Shown: positions 1 to 6,682 of the stretch, piece after piece | Numbering within the stretch: position 1 is the first letter of the stretch | How the letters are laid out: every line of letters starts with the position of its first letter | From: Candidatus Aciduliprofundum sp. JdFR-45 | GTDB lineage: Archaea; Thermoplasmatota; Thermoplasmata; Thermoplasmatales; JdFR-45 | Direction: 5' to 3' | Assembly: GCA_002011395.1 (NCBI GenBank) | Contig: MTNG01000008.1 | Coordinates: 1-9,339 of the forward strand | DNA: 9,339 bases | Program-made: the position numbers and the translations under genes | The notes under the pieces: generated by a model | What the model saw: only the letters and a program-made list of their open reading frames with translations | Told to the model about the DNA's origin: nothing | The model's database searches: none

Positions 1-3000
1 CGCCGTGGATTACCGCCTCTTCCCCTTCAGCGGCAGGAACACCGGTATTTTCTACGCACCGGCCAAACTCTCCGATAGGCGGGTTGTTGAGACGCGGACG
101 GGCAGCGTCATACCGATAGATTTCTATGAGATATACGTGGTTGATGAGTACGGGAACGAGCATCCCATACAGTCGGCTCCTCCGGGGATAAAGATAACAA
201 ACTACAAGATCGTGTACAAGGATATGTTCTACAACAGCATGCTCTACAGGGCCTTCATAGGTTACTCTGGAAAGGAGGTGGGGCTGAGCGACGGCATACC
301 CGGCATAAGCCAGAACCTCTACGACAAGAACCCCATGCAGGCGTGGAACCTGACGCATTTCAAACTCGTTTACAAGACGGTTTACTGGAACCCCTACGAG
401 AACTACCAGGAGCACCCGGAGGCGTGGAAGCCCGTGAGCCTGGAAGAGGGAGTTCAGCATTACCTCAGGGGGGAGGGCAGAGTGGACCTCTTCCCGCCGG
501 CCTATCAGGTTCTGCCCAACGACGTGGTCTTCATAAAATTCTACGAGGGTGCCATCGTGGAGGGCAGGGTCACCCTTGAGGACGGAACGCCGCTGCCTGG
601 CGTGCGCGTGACCCTTTACGACGAGTACGGCATACCGCACACGACCACCCTCACGGACGGGACGGGACACTACCGTCTGTATTCGGTGGCCGGAAACATC
701 ACACTTCGGTTCACCACCGACGGCGACTACGACAAACTCACCATGGCGGAGAAGACCGTCCTCGCTCAGAAGAGGTTCAACGTGACAGAGGAGCAGGCGA
801 CGCGCGAGGTGGGCGACAGAAACATGGACGGGATCCCCGATTACATAATAACCATGAACGTGCAGGTCAGAAGCTCAGCGAGCAGGGGATTCGTGTACTA
901 TGACGAGAACCTGAACGGGGCCTACGACCAGGGAGAGGAGGTCTTCCGTGGGGCGAATGTGGTTCTGAGAAACGACACCCTCAGACTCAGGTACGAGTTC
1001 CCGGCCACGGGCGGTTACTACACGGCCCATGGTGTGCCGCCCCACACGTACAGCATATATCTCAACGTGGACGGTAAGGACTATCCAACAGGGCTGACAT
1101 ACCAGTTTGCACCCGGACAGAACTATTCCCGTGACATACCAGCGAAGCCGTCGCGGCTATACGTCACCGTCGCCTACAGGGGTGAGAGGGAGCTCAACCT
1201 CACAACTCTGAACTTCACCGTCAGGTCCCATGATAGGGAGTACCGCTTCAGCCCAGCGGCCAATGGGAGCGCTGTGGTCAATCTTCTTCCCGGCGAATAC
1301 GAGATCACGCTCAACAGCGATGAATACGTGATGGAGCCACAGAACGTGACGTTCACGCGTTTCAACGAGAGTCACCATGCCCTGCTCAACGTTTACGACG
1401 CGGCCGTTCTTGAAGGGAGGATTGACGGGTATGCCCCGGGAGCAACGGGCATAATCGCCTTCTACGAACAGTCAGGATTGGGCTTCACGAAGGTTATACG
1501 TCTGCCACCGGGGGGATATTACAGGGTTACACTCCCAAAGGGCATATACAGCGTGTACATTGAGGAGAGAGAGGGCGACAGGGTGTTTGCCAACTTCAAG
1601 ACCGTTGTGCTGGAGAGGGATATGAGGGTGGACCTCAGGGTTGAGGAGGCCTACCCGCTGACAGTCAATTACCTTTACAACGGAAAGGCCGCCTCCGAGG
1701 CGAGAGCCGTTCTCTTCAGGGGGAACGACATACTGAGGATGAACGCAAACACAACGGGCGTGGCGTTCACCTATGTGCCAGCGGGCAGTTATGTGATAGG
1801 TGGCAATTACTTCCCCACCGGCGAGCCGAAGGCGAAGGTGGGATACACGCAGTTCACGGTGTCTGGACCAACGCGCGTTACCGTGACTCTCTCCAACTAC
1901 ACGACGCCCGTGAGGGTCTCTGTGCGTGAGGTGGACGGCGACTACATCAACAACGGTCTGGCCATTCTGAAGGTCGGTGGGATCCCCGTGTACGCCCTCG
2001 CAACCGTGAAGGGAAACGTGACCCTTTACTCGCCGAATGAGAACTACGATGTGGATGTTCTCATGGTGGGGCGCACCGTCCTGTACAGCGATATAGAGGG
2101 GGACAGAGCGAACATCACCGTTCGTAAAAAGGCCGTTGATGCCCTCGTACACGTGCTGTACGACGGGTCTGAGTTCAAGCGGAGGGTCACAATAACCTTC
2201 GTCCCCGAGACGGGCGACAACGTCACGGCCACCACGGACACGGGGGAGGCGGAGGTGGCGCTTCCGCCCGGGACGTACACCGTGGAGGTGGAGTCACCGG
2301 GTCTCGCGGTCAGGGTGGATGACCCCACCAACGTCACAATTGATGTCGGAGAGGAACGGGCTGACATCTGGATCAACATTACCCCGAGGGCATGGCTGAA
2401 CATCTCCGGATTGAAGTACATAAGTGTCTTCAGAAGCGACGGGAACATCGTGAGCCACGAGAGAGCAACCCTCCTGCCCCTCGGAGAGTACACCGTTTAC
2501 ACCTCGGACCCCGACAGGGTTATGGCAACCATAGAAAAGGTGAACCTGTTTGAGAACACAAATACGACGCTGTTGCCCGCGGATGGGTATTTCCTCAACA
2601 TCACGGTGGACGGGTACGACGGCACCGCGACGCTCACGATGACCACAGGCGATATAGTCATGAATTTCACCGTGGCGAGGGAGATATCCTTGGTCCTGCC
2701 GCCGGGGACGTATGACCTCTATCTCCACGCTCAGAGGTACGAAGAGGGCGTGGAATACGCTTACCGCGCATCCACCTCCGTGGACCTTCAGGAGCACACC
2801 GACATCGTAATGACCACGACCATGGAGGAGGTCAAATGCACGCTTGATATACTCGCCCTTGAAAACGGCGCACCCGCGGAGTACGCCACCGTTGAGGTCT
2901 ATACCGGTTCCTCGGGCATCCCTGTCCAAACCCTCACGGCGGACGCAAACGGCAGGGCCATCCTGTACCTCACGCCGGATACGTACGTCATCTACATCCG

Positions 3001-4093
3001 GAAGGGCGGGGCGGCCCATGTGGAGCGGCTGGCGGTCAAAACGGACACGCATCTGAAGGCTGACCTGTCCCGTGCCCACACCGTCTCGGGCGGGTACTAC
3101 CTGAACGGTGAGATGGTTGAGGGCATACTCAAGGTGGACTTCCAGGAAGGCTTCACGTGGTATGTCAGGGTCAGCGGCGCTTACTCTCTCGTCCTCCCCG
3201 AAGGCAACTACACCTTCAGAAGCGAACTCACACGCCAGGAGTACGGCATGTCCGTTAGTTACACGTTCTCAAAGAAGTTTTCACTTTACACGGATACCGT
3301 TGTGGACATAACCCTCACGAGGAACACCAGACATTCGGTATCGCTGGAACTCGTTGAAGCGGATAGCGGTTGGGTGAGCGTGGGCGATTACGCCACCGTG
3401 GTGCTCTCGGTGATCAACAACGGGAACATCCCCGAGACCGTGAAGTTTGAAACGGGGACAGATGCATGGGGGATGAAATTCCTGCCGTCTCAGGTGACGG
3501 TGGAGCCCCAGGAAAGCGCCTACGTCACCGCCTACATAAAAGTGCCGGAGAGCGCGGATTTCGGCAAGAACGATGTGGCCATCGTCGGGAGGTACTGGAC
3601 AACGGCCTCCCGGCTGGAGGTGAGCATAAACGTGAGCGAGCACCACAACATAACCTTCGGCGATGCCTCGTATTCCATGAACGGGGAGACACTCGTTTTG
3701 AAGATCCACGTGCTCAACGGGGGCAACGTTGATGTCAACGTGACAGTGAACGTCAGCAACGTGGAAGAACTCCTATCCCTGGGCTGGAGGGTTGAGAGCG
3801 TGCAGCCCATCACGCTTCAACCGGGCGAGGGGAAGGACGCGGTCGTTTTGATAGAGCACTTGGGCGGGAGGGCATCAAGATCCTTCAGGGTCTACATAGC
3901 CACAAACGACGGATACGTCGCCGCAGAGAGGGGCGTGGATATAACCGTTCCACAGATAACCCTTCTTCAGATAGAGGTGCAGGGGAACAACGTGGGCCCT
4001 GTGTCCTCCCAGGATTACACCCCATGGTACACCATAATGACCGGCGTCGCGCTTCTGCTCGTGGCGCTTCACCTTTCCTCCAGGAGGCGGTGA
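1..4093 (+). CDS. Large surface protein, probable C-terminal portion of an AglB/STT3-type oligosaccharyltransferase with a long beta-domain extension (5' partial)
   Basis: The frame is open to the left edge, so the GTG at base 5 is unlikely to be the true start; residues are counted from it. Residues 1-185 resemble the end of the archaeal AglB/STT3 ectodomain: SMLYRAFIG (78-86), HFKLVYKT (118-125) and VVFIKFYEGAIVEG (174-187) match the conserved pattern that follows the WWDYG catalytic region, which would lie off the window. AglB transfers lipid-linked glycan to Asn on the outer face of the membrane. From 186 to ~1105 come about eleven carboxypeptidase-regulatory-like beta domains, including an SdrD-B-like unit (294-357). 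NEW3/CARDB-like domains occupy 1107-1212 and 1216-1316. A membrane helix (1341-1357) ends in SSRRR, so the tail is anchored with its bulk outside. There are 26 N-X-S/T sequons and one Cys (945). Alternatively it is a surface protein that merely shares this domain. The AglB call is family recognition by eye; the extension is seen directly. Confidence 0.72.
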   Translation, partial: AVDYRLFPFSGRNTGIFYAPAKLSDRRVVETRTGSVIPIDFYEIYVVDEYGNEHPIQSAPPGIKITNYKIVYKDMFYNSMLYRAFIGYSGKEVGLSDGIPGISQNLYDKNPMQAWNLTHFKLVYKTVYWNPYENYQEHPEAWKPVSLEEGVQHYLRGEGRVDLFPPAYQVLPNDVVFIKFYEGAIVEGRVTLEDGTPLPGVRVTLYDEYGIPHTTTLTDGTGHYRLYSVAGNITLRFTTDGDYDKLTMAEKTVLAQKRFNVTEEQATREVGDRNMDGIPDYIITMNVQVRSSASRGFVYYDENLNGAYDQGEEVFRGANVVLRNDTLRLRYEFPATGGYYTAHGVPPHTYSIYLNVDGKDYPTGLTYQFAPGQNYSRDIPAKPSRLYVTVAYRGERELNLTTLNFTVRSHDREYRFSPAANGSAVVNLLPGEYEITLNSDEYVMEPQNVTFTRFNESHHALLNVYDAAVLEGRIDGYAPGATGIIAFYEQSGLGFTKVIRLPPGGYYRVTLPKGIYSVYIEEREGDRVFANFKTVVLERDMRVDLRVEEAYPLTVNYLYNGKAASEARAVLFRGNDILRMNANTTGVAFTYVPAGSYVIGGNYFPTGEPKAKVGYTQFTVSGPTRVTVTLSNYTTPVRVSVREVDGDYINNGLAILKVGGIPVYALATVKGNVTLYSPNENYDVDVLMVGRTVLYSDIEGDRANITVRKKAVDALVHVLYDGSEFKRRVTITFVPETGDNVTATTDTGEAEVALPPGTYTVEVESPGLAVRVDDPTNVTIDVGEERADIWINITPRAWLNISGLKYISVFRSDGNIVSHERATLLPLGEYTVYTSDPDRVMATIEKVNLFENTNTTLLPADGYFLNITVDGYDGTATLTMTTGDIVMNFTVAREISLVLPPGTYDLYLHAQRYEEGVEYAYRASTSVDLQEHTDIVMTTTMEEVKCTLDILALENGAPAEYATVEVYTGSSGIPVQTLTADANGRAILYLTPDTYVIYIRKGGAAHVERLAVKTDTHLKADLSRAHTVSGGYYLNGEMVEGILKVDFQEGFTWYVRVSGAYSLVLPEGNYTFRSELTRQEYGMSVSYTFSKKFSLYTDTVVDITLTRNTRHSVSLELVEADSGWVSVGDYATVVLSVINNGNIPETVKFETGTDAWGMKFLPSQVTVEPQESAYVTAYIKVPESADFGKNDVAIVGRYWTTASRLEVSINVSEHHNITFGDASYSMNGETLVLKIHVLNGGNVDVNVTVNVSNVEELLSLGWRVESVQPITLQPGEGKDAVVLIEHLGGRASRSFRVYIATNDGYVAAERGVDITVPQITLLQIEVQGNNVGPVSSQDYTPWYTIMTGVALLLVALHLSSRRR
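560..3319 (+). repeat. Protein-level tandem array of about eleven 70-90-residue beta-sandwich domains
   Basis: Within the large surface protein a turn-plus-strand motif of the form L-P-x-G-x-Y-x-V recurs. Clear copies have their Pro at residues 429, 511, 592, 754, 825, 899, 991 (LTPDTY) and 1065; degenerate copies are near 228, 346 (VPPHTY) and 677 (YSPNENY). Spacing from 429 to 754 is close to 81 residues per unit, then 71-92. This is the hallmark of carboxypeptidase-regulatory-like/PEGA-type beta sandwiches strung as a stalk. The units are strongly diverged from one another and I see no long DNA-level identity, so the array is old rather than a recent expansion. Confidence 0.7.
815..937 (+). 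other. Two putative calcium-binding loops (thrombospondin-3-like and SdrD-B-like)
   Basis: Residues 271-279 of the large surface protein read DRNMDGIPD, the D-x-N-x-D-G-x-x-D pattern of thrombospondin type 3 and dockerin-type calcium loops. Residues 295-311 (GFVYYDENLNGAYDQGE) match the start of SdrD-B-like domains, in which Asp and Asn side chains (here D300, N302, N304, D308) bind calcium. Two such loops about 25 residues apart suggest that Ca2+ stiffens the junction between the catalytic-type domain and the stalk. Ligand assignment is by pattern only. Confidence 0.6.
4083..4093 (+). promoter_or_regulatory. Ribosome binding site overlapping the upstream stop codon
   Basis: GGAGGCGGTGA lies directly before ATG 4097. 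GGAGG ends 9 nt before the start codon, and the final TGA is the stop codon of the large surface protein. This fixes the start of the next gene and implies translational coupling between the two. Confidence 0.75.
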
Positions 4094-4096
4094 AAA

Positions 4097-4867
4097 ATGA
4101 GAATCGCACTCGTCTATGCAGTCCTGGTGAGCGCGTTTCTGGTCGTCCCCGCCGTGACAGTTGCCCAACAGGCCGATTTTGACGTCAAAGTTGTGGGCCC
4201 ACAAAAGGCGGGCGTGGGTTCAAAGGTGGATTACAGCATCGTGTGTTACGGGGTATACGACAATTACACCCTTTACTATTACATAGTGGGGGAGAATCTC
4301 GCCGGGGCGAGCCCCACGGAGCCCCAGACCGTTGAAAGCGAAAGCGGAAAATTCAACGTGACGGTCACCATGCCCAGCCGCCCACAGGAAGTGGAGGTCG
4401 TGTTCCGCGTGCTGGCATCGGATGGGGACACGCACTATTCCAGAACCATCAGATACCGCGTGGAGGTGGTGGAGAGCATCACATTCAGCGTGGTGGTGTC
4501 CAACCCCACCAACACGACCATTGAAAACGTGCGGGTCCATTTCTACGTGGACGGGAAGTACATAGGCAACACCACCGCGTCCAAAATAGCACCGGGAGCA
4601 AACACGACTGTCATGTACACGTGGAGCGTGCCGGACATCCAGCGGGGGGAGCACACCCTCAGGGTGGAGGTTGAAGGGTCAGCGACCCTGTTCAACACCG
4701 GTCAGACGGTGTACACCGAGGAGTTCTACTACGGAGAGGAGCAACAGGACTACACCTGGGTTCTGTATATTCTGGCCTTCGGCCTATTCGGCACCGCCGG
4801 CTTTATCCTCATGAACGGTATGCGCAGACGGCGCGCGGCCACGGCGGTTCCCAAATGGAAAAAATGA
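4097..4867 (+). CDS. Secreted, C-terminally anchored surface protein with CARDB/Ig-like domains
   Basis: No specific family is recognised. A typical Sec signal peptide occupies residues 1-23 (MRIAL, hydrophobic core, then VAQQ). Residues ~25-120 form a beta-rich Ig-like region. Residues ~125-195 (SITFSVVVSNPTNTTIENV onwards) have the look of a CARDB-type adhesion domain: a strand, S-N-P-T, a short turn and a closing G-E-H-T-L-R-V-E-V strand. A membrane helix at 220-240 is followed by GMRRRR, which orients the protein with its N-terminal bulk outside. N-X-S/T sequons at N56, N87, N139, N158 and N169 fit a glycoprotein; the only Cys is C50. It starts 3 nt after the AglB-like gene with a strong ribosome binding site, so the two are co-transcribed. 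An accessory or scaffold role beside the AglB-like protein is inference; known archaeal AglB enzymes act as single subunits. Confidence 0.85.
   Translation: MRIALVYAVLVSAFLVVPAVTVAQQADFDVKVVGPQKAGVGSKVDYSIVCYGVYDNYTLYYYIVGENLAGASPTEPQTVESESGKFNVTVTMPSRPQEVEVVFRVLASDGDTHYSRTIRYRVEVVESITFSVVVSNPTNTTIENVRVHFYVDGKYIGNTTASKIAPGANTTVMYTWSVPDIQRGEHTLRVEVEGSATLFNTGQTVYTEEFYYGEEQQDYTWVLYILAFGLFGTAGFILMNGMRRRRAATAVPKWKK
4859..4864 (-). terminator. Possible T-tract terminator for the minus-strand genes, inside the opposite gene's last codons
   Basis: On the minus strand, TTTTTT begins 8 nt after the TGA of the acetyltransferase gene. Archaeal intrinsic termination relies on T-rich tracts in the non-template strand, and this is the only such tract near the gene end. 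On the plus strand the same bases are AAAAAA, the two final Lys codons of the 256-residue surface protein. No clear stem precedes it. A single T6 is at the weak end for such signals. Confidence 0.4.
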
Positions 4868-4872
4868 TTCCG

Positions 4873-5403
4873 TCACACCGATACCTTGGTAAATAGAGAT
4901 GGTATCTCAAATATCAGGTCCATTTTGCGCGATAGGGGGAGCACCAGATAGCCACGGAGGTAGTGAAACTTTGAGAAGATGGGGTACTTTTCTATCTCAA
5001 CGAAACCCATCTTTCTGAAAAATTCCTCGGACCTCTTCGTTATGGGCTTTGTGATGAGATATCCGGGCGTGTATATGCACGCAAGCGCCAGGAGTTTCTT
5101 GCCTATTCTGCGCTGGCGGTAGTCCTCCCGAACCTCAATGGCCCTCAGTACATTCACGGGGGTTGTTATGCCCTCCTCCTTCAGATGGTCCGTGTACTCC
5201 CACGCCACCATCTCATCCCCACGCACGACCCCTATGAATATCGGCCGCGGGAACTTCCTGAGCCATACCTTGAATGTGTCCCTGTATTCATTGACTCCAT
5301 ATATTCTGAAAAACCCGAAATTCTCTATCCTAACAGTGTCCACATCCTTGGGCGATTCAAACAGCATGTATCGGAAATCACTGTCCTCTGCAATTACCTT
5401 CAC
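4873..5403 (-). CDS. GNAT-family N-acetyltransferase
   Basis: Predicted acetyl-CoA-dependent acyltransferase; the acceptor is unknown. The pyrophosphate-binding motif A is visible as strand LRAIEV (87-91), then REDYRQRRIGKKLL (92-105). Its Q/R-x-x-G-x-G signature is relaxed to R96-x-x-R99-x-G101, and the following helix is intact. A motif-B-like helix with KRSEEFFRKMGF (123-134) follows, the usual place of the C-terminal GNAT helix and strand. At 176 residues it is typical for a one-domain GNAT, with ~25 extra residues after it. The start is GTG at 5403, preceded 5 nt away by GGGGTG, a moderate ribosome binding site; an upstream ATG at 5420 is in another frame and stops after six codons. It is last in the minus-strand run, 36 nt after the preceding gene, and converges on the plus-strand gene with 5 nt between stops. 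Protein or small-molecule acetylation linked to the upstream signalling genes is only a possibility. Confidence 0.82.
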   Translation of the reverse strand: MKVIAEDSDFRYMLFESPKDVDTVRIENFGFFRIYGVNEYRDTFKVWLRKFPRPIFIGVVRGDEMVAWEYTDHLKEEGITTPVNVLRAIEVREDYRQRRIGKKLLALACIYTPGYLITKPITKRSEEFFRKMGFVEIEKYPIFSKFHYLRGYLVLPLSRKMDLIFEIPSLFTKVSV

Positions 5404-5418
5404 CGACGCACCCCGTCC

Positions 5419-5429
5419 ATTAATAAAAT
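5419..5429 (-). promoter_or_regulatory. Possible TATA-like element before the acetyltransferase gene
   Basis: The 36-nt gap between two minus-strand genes holds ATTTTATTAAT, the only strongly AT-rich stretch nearby, centred 21 nt before the GTG start. Archaeal TATA boxes sit about 25 nt before the transcription start, which would place initiation almost at the start codon (leaderless). No purine-rich BRE precedes it (the upstream bases are mostly C), and a ribosome binding site-like GGGGTG argues for a leadered message. Weak support. Confidence 0.25.
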
Positions 5430-5439
5430 GGGGGGAGGG

Positions 5440-6054
5440 TCACTCCTCTGGATAGACCACCCAGACGGCGCTGTTGTTCCTGAGAAGCATGTTGAGCTGC
5501 GTCCTGGATATCCTCGCCTTCTCCAGCAATATGGGGAGCCACTCCTCCGGCGCTATCTTCTTGGTGCCGTCGGGGGACACCGTGGCTATGTGGGCCACCT
5601 TTATCCTCTTGCCGGCCACGCGTATCCTCTCGGCGGCGGACTTCCTGTACGTCTGGAGTATCACATCGTGGGTGTCAACGGCCGTGGGCGTTATGCGGGA
5701 GTTATAACTCTCGGCCACCTCGCGGTGTATTGACGGGAACTCGCCTATCCTCTTCGTATATTCCATCCACCCCCGCAGGAAGGGATTCTCCTTGGTGACT
5801 ATGCAGTGGTCTGAAACAGGTTCCACCTCCTCAAAGGCGGCTAGGATGGACTCTCCTCTCCTCAGCGCCTCGCGGAACTCCTCCCACGTGGAGTATTCCT
5901 CTTCGGGCATGCTCCGCGCCAGAGAGTACGCAAGGCTCATCAGGTAGTTCATCATACCCGCCGCACCCTGCTTATCCGCTATGTCCTCCAAGAAAAGATA
6001 GGTGGCTATGTCCACTATGGGATTGTCCTCTATCATATGCTGCTCGTTGGTCAT
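5440..6054 (-). CDS. Small cytoplasmic protein of unknown function; Cys/His-less paralogue of its upstream neighbour
   Basis: A 204-residue protein with no signal peptide or membrane segment; I do not recognise a named family. It is homologous to the gene just upstream: residues 101-150 align without gaps with 18 of 50 identities, including G104-E-x-P107, VAE-x-YN (113-118) and I-x-VAG (144-148). The N-terminal halves share W-x2-F-x2-ALR-x-G (57-67 here, 45-55 there). The upstream protein's C90, H93, C127, C130 and H133 are N90, L93, D127, D130 and L133 here, so any metal or redox centre is lost. The start ATG overlaps the upstream stop by 4 nt (ATGA) and has GGAGGTGA 7 nt before it. This arrangement suggests a tandem duplication, with this copy possibly acting as a non-sensing partner in a heterodimer. 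Confidence 0.85.
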   Translation of the reverse strand: MTNEQHMIEDNPIVDIATYLFLEDIADKQGAAGMMNYLMSLAYSLARSMPEEEYSTWEEFREALRRGESILAAFEEVEPVSDHCIVTKENPFLRGWMEYTKRIGEFPSIHREVAESYNSRITPTAVDTHDVILQTYRKSAAERIRVAGKRIKVAHIATVSPDGTKKIAPEEWLPILLEKARISRTQLNMLLRNNSAVWVVYPEE

Positions 6055-6680
6055 TCTTCACTCACCTCCCCGCGAAGTTTCGCCCCCTTCATCACGAGGG
6101 CAAACACGCAGGCGTAGTTCCTGAGGAGACTTCTCACGAAATCGGGATTTATGCCGATCTTCCTCAGGTTGTCCTCAACTATCTTTGTCTCACCCGTGAA
6201 TCCCCTGTTGGCCAGAAGCATGGCCTCCAGCGCCTGTCCGGCCACCGTTATGTTCCGGGCAACCTCTTCCCTGAACTTCTGGTGTATTATGCAGAAGTTG
6301 CACACCGCTATGTCCCGGTACGTCATGTTGTACTCCTCGGCCACGGCCTTGTCGGCCTTCGGGAGTTCGCCCACGCTGTACCTTATGCGCAGTATTGTCG
6401 GGTGGAAGACGCACGTCTCAAGCGCATATATGTATCCGACCACGTCCCCGTCCACGTCCGTGATGGCCAGGTCCGTCAGGGCCACAACGTTTCCCTCTAT
6501 GGAGAAGGCGGTTCTGCCTTCCCTCAGGGCCACGTTGAACGAGGGCCAGCCCATGTAGGCCTCCTTTCCCATTCTCTTTGCCAGGTTCTCTCCGACTCGC
6601 AGCCAGTACTGTATTGTCCCCTCTACGCCCGCCTTTTCGCTCATGTCCTGTATCAGGGACACCAGGGCTATATCCAGCAT
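6051..6680 (-). CDS. Small cytoplasmic protein with a Cys/His cluster, possible metal or redox sensor
   Basis: A 209-residue soluble protein, family not recognised. It has a helical N-terminal half (1-55), then a segment containing C90-x2-H93 and C127-x2-C130-x2-H133, with a further C191. Five closely patterned Cys/His residues in an otherwise Cys-poor intracellular protein suggest a bound metal (Zn, Fe or Fe-S) or a redox switch. The general style recalls small-molecule-sensing domains such as V4R, but I cannot match that family. An in-frame TTG two codons earlier (6686) directly abuts GGAGGTGA, leaving no spacer, whereas ATG 6680 has an ideal 6-nt spacer, so ATG 6680 is the start. It lies 2 nt after the coiled-coil gene and overlaps its own paralogue by 4 nt, so translation is probably coupled. 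Confidence 0.85.
   Translation of the reverse strand: MLDIALVSLIQDMSEKAGVEGTIQYWLRVGENLAKRMGKEAYMGWPSFNVALREGRTAFSIEGNVVALTDLAITDVDGDVVGYIYALETCVFHPTILRIRYSVGELPKADKAVAEEYNMTYRDIAVCNFCIIHQKFREEVARNITVAGQALEAMLLANRGFTGETKIVEDNLRKIGINPDFVRSLLRNYACVFALVMKGAKLRGEVSEE
6062..6069 (-). promoter_or_regulatory. Strong ribosome binding site (GGAGGTGA)
   Basis: GGAGGTGA ends 7 nt before ATG 6054 and lies inside the end of the upstream coding sequence. It supports the first Met over M7 as the start of the downstream paralogue. Confidence 0.8.
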
Positions 6681-6682
6681 TT

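Noticed and set aside
2294..3079. A 261-codon open frame on the minus strand inside the large surface protein gene
   Set aside because: The plus-strand frame has clear repeated domains across the same stretch; the antisense product is Arg/His/Gly-rich and shows no recognisable pattern.
4880..4906. Inverted repeat GATACC ... GGTATC with a 15-nt loop after the plus-strand surface gene
   Set aside because: Only 6 bp of stem, inside the opposite gene's coding region and not followed by a T-tract on the plus strand; likely chance.
5440..6680. Assigning the two paralogues to the V4R or ATC-hydrolase-like sensor families
   Set aside because: Cys placement only loosely recalls those families and no diagnostic motif lines up; a profile search would be needed.
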